Assembly: GCA_019925095.2 (NCBI GenBank) | Contig: CM034405.1 | Location: 12,797,401 to 12,861,400 of the forward strand | Direction of reading: 5' to 3' | From: Dendrolimus kikuchii | Lineage: Eukaryota > Arthropoda > Insecta > Lepidoptera > Lasiocampidae | DNA length: 64,000 nt | Shown here: positions 24,201 through 64,000 of the stretch, piece by piece | Layout of the letters: each line of letters starts with the position of its first letter | Numbering within the stretch: position 1 is the stretch's first letter | Notes under the pieces: generated by a model | The model's input: only the letters and a program-made list of their open reading frames with translations | The model's database searches: none | Told to the model about the DNA's origin: nothing | Made by a program: the position numbers and the translations under genes

Positions 24201-26744
24201 CACGACATCTATTTTTCGGAAGTACAAATCCATTATTAAGAACAAACCAAATAACATAGCCAGCTCTGCTCTGAATATTATGATAGCAGCACCAGCTGAT
24301 ATAATAAACTGCTTTTGTCTGCCCGATAACCAACCTTCAAATGCCAGTAATACTGAAAGAAGTTAAGGAAAAAACAAAAATCAAAAAGTTTTATGTTCTT
24401 TAATTTACTAGAAAAAGTAATAATCAGAAGTAGCAAGCTTTCTGTTACATATTATTGATTTATTATTAAATAGTAAAAACGAATAGTTCCAGACATATTT
24501 CTGAAAGATACATTTTGTATAAAGATTTTGTTTAAGCTTCTAAAACCTAGGCCCTAATCTTGTTTAAAATTAACATAAACAAAAGTTACATGAAAACTTA
24601 GCCAAATGTATGACAGTATATGCACAGTGAAAAGAAATCAACTGATTTTGTTATAATATATCTGTGATACCTGAATAAACACTTAAATAAAAATATCTTA
24701 AATTTAAAATGTTTAAAAACTGAAAATTCATAATGTGTGTAACACTATTTTGAAATAATTTTATATTCTCATTTTATATAATTTCTGTTTCATCAACTCA
24801 ACAATGTCATCAACTTTTTAAACTGGTATTTAAGTAAGAAACATTAAAAAACACTAGTACCTAAAATAATATAAGTCATGCTCCTGCTCCATCTGCATTA
24901 GAGTTATGACAAGAGTATTGACTGTGACCAAATGTTTTTTTATCTGTGTCCTTATATCTGTGATCAAACACTATACCATAAGTAGATAATTTGGTTTTTG
25001 TATTTTGCATCCAGGTCTAGGATGTGCACTTGTTTAAGTATCCTTGTGGAACCTTATGCAGTAACCAAATGTGACTTATAGAATTAGAAGATAACATATT
25101 AAGGATTAGAATTATATACATGACTTATCTGTCAATGTTTAAAGTCATTAACAAGGTTGCATCTCAAATAACATATTAAAACCTTAGCTACATCAGTGTA
25201 AAACAGTCCCTAACATTATCCCAGGTGTACCAGGCGCATAAAAAGTATTAAAACAATTTGGTTCTTAAAGTAAAACAGTGACACATTCATCTTATTTTGG
25301 TGTAATAAAAGCTAAATTAGTGATATCCATAAAAATATTCTTACCTAGTGGCATAACCATAATATTAGGTAATGGACGGCTCATATAAAACATAAAGTGG
25401 TACTGTGTTACAGTTATGATTGTAAACCACCAGGCATAAGTATTTCCAAATTGTTTCTGAAGAGTACTTCTGAGGCGACTCCATGTTGCTATTACTGTTA
25501 GTGATAGGGTCAATCTCACTGAAATAGAAACAATGTAGTAATTAATATATTATCTGTACTTTGTCATTTTGTTTGATCCATAAATATATTAATAGATACC
25601 AGATCAGACTAGAAGATCACCCAACTGGTCCTTCGGTTGACACAGTATACAACAAAAATGGTAATATATATAGATCATTTTTTTTAAACCTTGTACTACA
25701 CAAGGTTTAAAATAATTATCAATGAATAGAAATTAACAAACAAGATTTAATGATAGCAATAGGAGTGTAAATAAGGCTAAGTTATAAATATTATCCATAT
25801 TCCACTGTACTTTACCCATAACAAAATAATAACACACAATTACACTATAATATAATTTGATAAGCTTAGGGATATACAATGTGTAGATTTGTCTGCTGAT
25901 TACATTATTTTAATAGATTTTCTTGTTATAGAAATTAAGGCAACAATTTATAATATGAAGGGTGTGGTATAGGTATACAGCAAACTGATTTCAAGTAATT
26001 CAAGTATTTGGAGGTGTGGAGGGGGAGGACAGGGATGAAAACTTACCCCTTCCGCAATCGCTATGTCACGAAAACATATACTTCTTGAAATATTAATGTT
26101 TTTGTAAAAATAACCTCACTTATGTTTTGATTGATTGATTTTTTTAAATTACTGATATTGCTTATCAAGGTATTATTTATTTTCACATACAGAAAATGTT
26201 TACTTTGATATCTAAATCCTAAAAATAAACTATATTATGGAAATAAAATTAATAAAAATTGTTTTTTTTTCTAGACAATAAGTATTTAGTTAAATGACAA
26301 ACAAATATTTATTGATTAAAAATATGAGTTACACCGGCCATTGAATATTTTCATAAATAATAAATGTTGTGAATCTAGATAGTAGCCGAATAATTAGAAG
26401 AGTACTTACCAACATACTGTGTCCAAAACTTATTAATTCCAGATAAATGTAATATAGCAATTACCGGTGACGACAAAATCGAAACTATAAGCGGTCCAAT
26501 GAAAGTACGTGGCACAACTCCCGGGAATTCATTATGATCGTACTGGAACGGATACAAAATTATCACTCTACGCATATAATACGCAACTTATGGTTCCAAA
26601 ATTAGATCGTTAGAATACCTGTGTTAGGTTATGTCGATGATAAATTACGTCGTGAATAGCTTGAACATTAAAACTTTCTTCCACTTTTGTAAATGGGCAT
26701 AATAAGATATGTAAACTAGCAACAATGTAAAGTAATTGAACCAT
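18293..26744 (-). CDS. ALG12: ALG12: dolichyl-P-Man:Man7GlcNAc2-PP-dolichol alpha-1,6-mannosyltransferase
   Basis: Exons in order (minus): 26744-26619, 26542-26410, 25518-25345, 24352-24199, 22761-22617, 20807-20581, 20007-19867, 19523-18293. All borders are GT..AG and the joined frame is 776 codons. ER multi-membrane GT22 enzyme; adds the eighth mannose to the lipid-linked N-glycan precursor. Family landmarks: FTKVEESFN (18-26), [14 protein letters not shown] after exon 1, [21 protein letters not shown] ending at 244, [16 protein letters not shown] (296-301), and the C-terminal AAQTGVTRF (386-394) and THLLIEA segments. The ALG12 core ends near residue 480, as in human (about 488). The last exon then adds about 290 highly charged residues with a probable coiled coil (Lys/Glu-rich, about 590-650). 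A mariner element lies in intron 5. Confidence 0.95.
20977..22256 (-). mobile_element. Mariner transposon, decayed, in ALG12 intron 5
   Basis: Terminal inverted repeats TAGGTTGGGGAAAAAG (left, from about 20977) and their complement (right, ending about 22256). About 1.28 kb, the usual mariner size, sitting in TA-rich sequence. The minus-strand transposase begins at ATG 22079 (MSESNEEI) but breaks at once by stop and frameshift. It reads well from about 21966 ([10 protein letters not shown]) through GDEKW and HHDNARPH, shifts frame between 21262 and 21284, then continues [13 protein letters not shown] to its end near 21054. The residue at the third catalytic position is Glu (PSEFH) where mariners normally have Asp (PSDYH). 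Inactive by frameshifts. Confidence 0.93.
21054..22079 (-). pseudogene. Mariner transposase pseudogene
   Basis: Helix-turn-helix region (WFKRFQSG ... RSGRTVT), WVPHEL linker motif, first catalytic Asp in GDEKW, second in HDNARPH, third position Glu in APSEFH. Disruptions: stop eleven codons after the start Met, at least one further shift before 21960, and one shift at 21262-21284. Orientation is the same as ALG12, inside its intron. Confidence 0.9.
22885..23450 (+). repeat. Interspersed repeat, family A, copy 2
   Basis: ALG12 intron 4. It matches 9055-9560: AACTGCGCAGCAAAACATGG, GCGATTGCAGCACC, CCCGGGATATAAGCT and CAGACAGACAGACAAAAATT, ending in ATTTTCGGAATCTCGGGGTC. Two internal half-copies of the GCGAT..CAGCACC module suggest tandem duplication within it. 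Confidence 0.65.
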
Positions 26745-28065
26745 TTCTTAATAAAAACAGGTTTAATCAACCCATTTCACATTCACTTATCCATAATTGT
26801 TTTTTTATATTTTGTAATTTCAAGACTGCAAGTACTTTACTTTTGACAATGATTGACCGTAGTTACTGACACTGACAGCTTAACAGAAAAAGCTCAATTT
26901 CAGCTGGCTTTTTTATTATATGTTAAAAAAAGACAGTACAAAGGTATAATTTTAGAAAACCATAAATTTTAACTAAGAAAGACTCAATAATATGTAAATA
27001 TATTCATTCAAATGAGAAAGAATGCAAGTATATGTTGGAGAAAAGTATTTTTTTTAATTTGCGTTTTGTCTTCATAAAAATTAATACAGAAATAATTGTA
27101 ACATCCTAACCCGCAGGTTTTGCACAACACTTTCAAGAATTAAACGCCCAAACTCCTTAACAAAGGTTTCAAAGGCAAAACTTCAAGACTTTGAACTTTA
27201 AAAATTGTGCCTTACAGTAAGTAACCTCGCAAGCATAAATTTTTCTTCTCTCAGGTGTACGACGACAAGGGAAAAAAAAGGACAAAAATAAGCAACCTTT
27301 TGGTAGGCCTTTGGGTCAAAAGTTGTAGACTTAAACAATATACGTTTTACAACATCAATTTTTCAAGTACCTTCAATGACATCAAAAATGAAATTAAACT
27401 TAAAAACCAATTCAATAACCTTAATAAACAAAAAATCCTTTAAAATTAATAGAAACATTTACTTTATTATTTTTTATTTAAAACAATAATGATGGTCTTT
27501 ATTAACCCAAAGGTCTATTAAAAGGTCTTAAATTTTGAATTATGACAATTTTTACTATATCTCAGATCCATATAAAGTTTTTATGAAAACAGCAATTACA
27601 GAATATAAACACCTATTTTTGATAAGCATATAAAAACAAATCGTAAAGATTTCATGACTTTACTATGATTTATTTTCACATTGACGATCTTGTTCGATGT
27701 GAAGTTAAGAAAGACAATTTTCTTTTGTTTTTGTTGGCACTGTTGCTTAGTCATACACAAACAATAACCTCGAACATACGTTCGGAAACATCACTTTATA
27801 AAAAGGTGATAATATGAAATTAGTAGCAATGGTTAAAGTTGGGTACTTAGAATAGTACCCTAGGCGTTCATTTGACGAAATTGAATTTGGTGCTGGGCTT
27901 TATTTCCTATTTCATTGAAGTACTTTTTTAAGGACTGTGGGCTAGGAGGGTAAATAAATTGTTTAAATAATATCTAATACATTTTGGTTTTAAGGGTTCC
28001 GTTTAGGAACGGAAAATTAATTCCATCTAAATACGTTTTCCCTATCTGTCTTTATATATACGTAC
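26745..28065. other. ALG12 upstream region, no gene seen
   Basis: AT-rich. It should contain the ALG12 promoter, but I see no distinctive motif. A short open frame at 27255-27443 is Lys/Asn-rich and has no recognisable domain. Confidence 0.5.
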
Positions 28066-29504
28066 ATATTCCCAAGGACTGGAGGCGCGCTGTCATCGTG
28101 CCCTTGTATAAAGGCAAGGGGTCACGTATGGAGTGCGCCAGCTACAGGGCCATCAGTTTGATCAGCACAGCATCTAAAGTGTATACGAAGATTATTGAAA
28201 AGAGAATGAGAGTGGTATCCGATATATTATTGTGGGATGCACAAGGTGGTTTCAGAAGTGGTAGGGGATGTATGGATCAAGGTTTCTCTCTCCGCAATAT
28301 CGTAGAGAAGCAGCTGGCTATGGGCCGGAAGGTTTTCTGCGGTTTTGTGGATCTAGAGAAAGCATTTGACAGGGTTGTGCGGAAGGACCTCTGGGACATA
28401 TTGCCCGGATATGGGATTAATGGCCAACTGATGCGTGCTGTGCAGTCCACTTACGAGGACTGTATGGCATGCGTGCGGCTGGATGGCAGCCTGTCGCCCT
28501 GGTTTGACGTCAATATTGGCGTCCGACAGGGCTGCGTGCTGTCGGCCTTGCTGTTCATCCTATACCTGGACGATTGTCTCCAGAGAATAAGATTGATAGA
28601 TGTTGGGGTGCGGATGAGTGACCTAGTTGTAAGCACCTTGCTTTATGCGGATGATGCCGTGCTTTTAGCCGAATCGCCATCAGAACTGCAAACACTAGTC
28701 ACAATGATGAAAGATGACTGTCAGGCGAGAGGCTTACATTTGAATGCGAAGAAAACAAAGGTTATGGTGTTTGAAAGAGAAGAAACCAGAACGAATGCAA
28801 AGATAATGGTCGATGATGTTATGCTAGAGCAAGTGAATGAGTTTGTATATCTTGGATGTGCTTTTAGCAGGGATGGAAGGTACACTGCTGATATAGAAAG
28901 AAGAGTGAATTTGGGGAATAGTGTGAATGGAGCGTTAGGTAAACTTCTAGGCGCTAAGAACCTCAGCCAGAAGGCCCAGCTCGCCATACACAACGCGGTG
29001 CTGGTACCTATGCTCACGTATGGATGCGAGAGTTGGGTATGGAAGAGAGAGCATGAAAGTAGAGTAAACGCGGTCGAGATGCGAGCACTGCGCAAAATCT
29101 GCGGAGTGACGCTCGCGGACCGCGTTCGTAATACCGAAGTAAGAAAGAGAGTTGGTCTGAAAGAGAGTGTCGGGGTGAAGGTAAGGAAAGGAATGCTCCG
29201 GTGGTTCGGGCATGTGGAAAGAATGCATGATGAAAGAATGACTAAACAGATATACAATGCAAAAGTGGATGGATGCAGAAGTCGTGGAAGGCCACGACAC
29301 ACCTTCCATGATCAAATTGATCGTGTACTAGCAGAAGGTGATGTCAGGAGCCTTAAGAACAGACGAGCTTGCATGACGAGAGTTATGAATGTCAAAGAGG
29401 CAAGTGAGGTGTGTAAGAATAAGCCTAAATGGCACTCTGTTGTTCGTGCCTACCCCGCAAGGGAACTGGCGTGAAGTTATGTATGTATGTATGTATGTAT
29501 GTAT
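28066..29504 (+). mobile_element. 5'-truncated RTE-like non-LTR retrotransposon
   Basis: Reverse-transcriptase frame open from about 28066 to the stop at 29472-29474. Motifs: DWRRAVIVPLYKGKG, YRAISL, FRSGRGCMDQ, FVDLEKAFDRV, GVRQGCVLSALLF, LLYADDAVLLA and GLHLNAKKTKVM, then a C-terminal LTYGCESW ... MLRWFGHV ... GRPRHTF segment typical of RTE-like elements. The endonuclease half is missing. The element ends in a (TATG)n tail (29477-29503). No frameshift or stop over about 465 codons suggests recent insertion. Clade assignment is from memory. Confidence 0.85.
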
Positions 29505-29510
29505 ATATTA

Positions 29511-29690
29511 ACAGCCCAAAATATTATACTGCTAGGCTCGGGCCTCCCATTCATAGGGGAAGAGACAGTATACGCGCCACGCTTGTCCATGGCGGATTGG
29601 CGGGTTTAACACATTTATTATCTAGACGTGCAGGTTACATCGCAATGTTTTTCCTTCACAGTTAGCACGTGGTAAATGGTAATTGTTAAG
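29511..29690 (-). mobile_element. SINE (family 2), antisense, partial
   Basis: GCTCGGGCCTCCCATTCATA and AGTATACGCGCCACGCTTGT are the reverse complement of the tail half of the SINE at 43140-43437. It abuts the RTE tail at 29504. Confidence 0.75.
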
Positions 29691-29859
29691 GCTTCTCTTC
29701 ATGCTTGCGAGACTACGCGAGAAGCTGAGAATGTGGAGGCCTTTTCATGTTCTCTCGACGTTGTCCGCAAGACAAGGGAGCTGAGAACGCAAGAACTTAG
29801 GACGGCCAGACTTATAGTCTTTCTACTCTAGTACGTGCCTATGTTTATAGACCAGGCGT

Positions 29860-30400
29860 TAATACAGGTAACATTGTATTTAATTTTCATGTTCGTGCTA
29901 TTTGCCCCCGGAAGATTCACTGCATTTTATATGGCAAACTATCCCATCTGACGGCATGAAAATTATTTATTTATGTCCATTTAAATCTATAAACTTGAAA
30001 AATGATTGGTCCCATACAAACTTTCAAGGTCTCTTTTTAATACATTCTAATTTTATTTATCTATTCTCTATCTATCTACCTGTAAATTACATAAATGACA
30101 AAATGACCAATATAACGAAATGAAATATAAATGGCAAATTACAAAAAAACCTATCCTACTTTTTGAAATAACCTTTAGATAAATCTATCCTAAAATCTAT
30201 TCCATTATCCGAGACACAAAGTATTTATTGTCTACCCTCGGTATTAAAATTACATATATACTGAATTTCTGAATTAAATGAATTTCTGAAGAAGCATGAC
30301 AAACTAAGAGACAGATATATTTTTATCTCGGAAACTATCCAATTTTTTGGGATAAAAAGTATTGTATGTTCATCCCCGGCATCAAAAAATATGGAGTTTT
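29860..30400 (+). repeat. Interspersed repeat, family C, copy 2
   Basis: GCTATTTGCCCCCGGAAGAT and the flanking modules match 13020-13720. No coding content. Confidence 0.65.
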
Positions 30401-30469
30401 TGACGGCAACTGAAAGGAGATGTTGTGCTGTGCAGTTTTATTTTTTAAAAATGTGTAAAATTACTCTAA

Positions 30470-32543
30470 AATGAACAATAGTACATACTGGGTCGTTGCT
30501 AGGGGAACGACACGCGTCGGTCGGGGGCGATAACTCTGCAGCAATAGTATGCTCTTGGCAGTGCTCCGTCCGCGATCGACGTCACAGAATAGTGTGGAAG
30601 ACTCCGAGCGTTGCTGCACGAGCGAGCAACCCCAATACCCACTAAAAACCCCCTCCTCCCTGTCGACCCTGCGCTTTTGTTTGTGTTGGAAAGGCTGAGA
30701 TTTAGAACATAGTTACGCCCAGCCGATCCAGCGCAATAAAGTGCCTGGAGTGTGCCCTGGGAGAACACACCCCACTTCGTTGTGCGGGGGTAGAAGGTCC
30801 TTTGCTCTCCTAGCAAGCTAAAGGCCCCCCGCGGTAAACGGAACCTAACTCAGGGAGGGAAGTAATGCGCGTACCTGCCTCTCCGGGTGCCAGCTGAAGG
30901 CCGGCGACCTCGAGAAGACGCATTAGCACGCGCTGCAGGACTTCTCTCCCTATCGCGTTCTGCGGCCTCCTTGAGTGACATTACTGTCTCGCAAAAAGTA
31001 ACCGCAGCCCCCCAATTGTCGCCGCTCTGCAGCATGGCCTTGACCAGGTCGCAGAGCGAATCGACCGGACCTACGTGCGTCTCAAGTTCGAAACGCTGCG
31101 GTGCCCATGCGGCGCACTCGACTAGCGTGTGTAGCGCCGTGTCGGGCGCGCCGCACTGGCGGCAGTCCGGGGAAGGCAAGCAGCCCACAGTGCGATACAG
31201 ATACTTATCGAAACATCCGTGTCCGGTAAGTATCTGCGTCGTTCTGAAGGTCAGGGTGCCGCTGGTGCGGTTGACCCATTCCGTCAGCTGTGGCCTGATT
31301 GCATCCACCGTGTAGCCGCCATAGGCCGCAGGGTTGTCGAGCTCTTGAGACCAGACGGCGATCATGGAGGCGGTTTCCCGCTTCCTGATCGCCTCGATTT
31401 CGACCTGACAGAAGGTCAGGCCTCTAGCTAGGGCATCCTGCCGGGTGCGACGCACCTCTGCCAGGACGTTCGCCTGGAGATGCCAGGGCGGATCGCCTGC
31501 CAGGAGGGTGGCCGCCGTCCGCGACACTGTGCGATACCCCCGTATGGTCCTCACGGCCAGAACCCGCTGCGCCCGGTGCAGCAGGGTTCTGTTGTGGCGG
31601 TGAAGTGCAGTGGACCAGACGGGTGCACCGTACAGCGCCATACTCCTCAGGATGCCAGAGTAAAGTTTCCGCGTCACACCCCCCGGGCCCCCCACGTTGG
31701 GAAGCAGCCTCGAGAGTGCGCCCGCGGATTTGACGAGTTTGGGAACTAGCTGCTCAAAGTGCGCTTTGAACAGCCATTTCCCATCGAGAACTAGCCCCAG
31801 ATATTTCATCTGGGGCCCTACTCTAATCGCCACCCCTTGGACCGAAACGGTCAAGTCCGCGGGGGGATTGCGAAATTTCCTATGGAACATGACGGCCTCC
31901 GTTTTCGCGGGGGAGACCCTCAAGCCCAGCCTAGCTATTCGATCTACGACAATCGCCAACCCGGCGTTGGCGACGTCCACGGATTCCGCAAATGACGCAG
32001 CGCATGCTGTGAGTAGGGTGTCGTCCGCAAAGCAGATCAGCCCTACCCCGGGCAGGACCGGAACCCGAAGGATCCAGTCATAACCTACGTTCCAAAGAAT
32101 CGGCCCGAGGACCGACCCCTGTGGAACGCCGCACGCGACGCGTCGCCGACCTAACACGGGATTGCCGGACTCACCGCCCTCCCAAAGGATATGTCGATCC
32201 TGCAGGTACGCGCCCAACAGCCTCGTGAGGTACGAGGGGACTCCATGCGCGCGGAGCCCCTCCCTGATCGTCTCATGAGGGAGGCTGTTAAAGGCGTTCG
32301 CTATGTCTAGCGACACCGCAAGAACGACATCCTTCGCTTGGACGGCTTCGTCCGTCAACGTTCGCAGTGTCTCGAAGGCGTCCATCGTGGAGCGCCTCCG
32401 CCGAAACCCGAACTGCGTTTCTGAAAGCCCCGGCTCCACAGCGTCGAGATGCTTCACGAGCCGCTCCGCCAAGATCTTTTCGAAGACCTTAGCGACCTCG
32501 TTCAGCAGCACTATGGCGCCCTTTGAGCGTGCACTAACAATTA
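30470..32543 (-). mobile_element. 5'-truncated R1-like LINE with intact RT frame
   Basis: A GC-rich island in AT-rich DNA. The minus-strand frame (about 32540 to stop near 30850) has 553 uninterrupted codons from its first Met: LLNEVAKVFEKILAERL, QFGFRRRRSTMDA, VSLDIANAFNSLPH, GVPQGSVLGPILWN, ICFADDTLL, GLRVSPAKTEAV and MKYLGLVLD. Near the C-terminus it has a CRQCG-x8-H-x3-C zinc-knuckle-like motif of R1-clade elements. The upstream half (gag-like ORF, endonuclease, first RT block) is absent. About 380 bases of 3' UTR follow. The right border lies about 300 bases before the USP34 start codon. Confidence 0.85.
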
Positions 32544-32843
32544 CTAAACCAAATTTTCACTTTTTTTAAAATATTAATTTGAAGTCCAAGACATATTATT
32601 ATATTATCTTCGAAATATCAATTTATCTTATTAGCTGCTCGCCTAAAGAAATGTCGATATCAAAACGTTTTTTGACAATAGTCGTCAACAATGGTGGAAC
32701 CGATTTTGTGACATTTTATAGCAGTATTAACAGCGTTCGTTTGCTACTGCGAAAAAATATCAATAATGATCAATATTTCTCATAAAATTACATTTGCGAT
32801 AATATTACTATAATATTTCGCTCAAACTTGACTTAAAACATTA
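32544..32843 (+). promoter_or_regulatory. Presumed USP34 promoter/5' UTR region
   Basis: Only 300 bases of host-like AT-rich DNA separate the LINE border from the first USP34 ATG. No TATA or initiator stands out. The role is inferred from position only; the true first exon could lie further upstream. Confidence 0.3.

Positions 32844-64000
<31,157 letters not shown>

Noticed and set aside
30887..32569. Plus-strand open frames of 70-142 codons
   Set aside because: Antisense shadows of the GC-rich LINE reverse-transcriptase frame.

Overview
The window looks like nuclear DNA of a moth or butterfly. It is AT-rich, its genes are split by GT..AG introns, it carries many insect-type transposons (mariner, hAT, non-LTR elements, tRNA-derived SINEs, MITEs), and one gene matches the silkworm-type ecdysteroid-phosphate phosphatase in domain and length. 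All identifications come from reading translations and recalling family motifs; no database search was possible.

Three host genes are visible. (1) Plus strand, 8812-14787: seven exons of a histidine-phosphatase gene encoding a 332-residue ecdysteroid-phosphate phosphatase (EPPase), the C-terminal half of UBASH3/STS-type proteins. A phase-compatible exon at 4043-4138 resembles the end of a UBASH3 SH3 domain, so the locus may also make a longer STS-like protein whose first exons lie outside the window. (2) Minus strand, 26744 down to 18293: a complete eight-exon ALG12 gene (ER mannosyltransferase of N-glycan assembly), 776 residues, with a charged C-terminal tail of about 290 residues after the conserved core. 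(3) Plus strand, 32844 to the window end: the 5' part of a very large USP34 (fly puffyeye) gene. About 1458 codons in 25 joined exons are visible; the ubiquitin-protease domain lies beyond the window.

Layout: 1-8811 is mostly non-coding, with an LTR-like piece, SINEs, a MITE and a dead transposase scrap. EPPase and ALG12 converge over 14788-18292, which holds Helitron-like repeats and LINE pieces. ALG12 and USP34 are divergent, and the 6.1 kb between them is mostly two 5'-truncated LINEs, one of which (antisense, 553 uninterrupted codons) stops about 300 bp before the USP34 start. USP34 introns are full of nested MITEs, SINEs and LINE ends.

The three host genes are not an operon and share no pathway. 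The points most worth following are the possible two-product UBASH3/EPPase locus, a splice acceptor built from a SINE tail, a possible early-terminating USP34 exon, a broken or micro-intron exon in USP34, the long ALG12 tail, a 1.48 kb inverted-repeat-bounded segment of unknown type, and a degenerate tandem array with a period near 37 bp.
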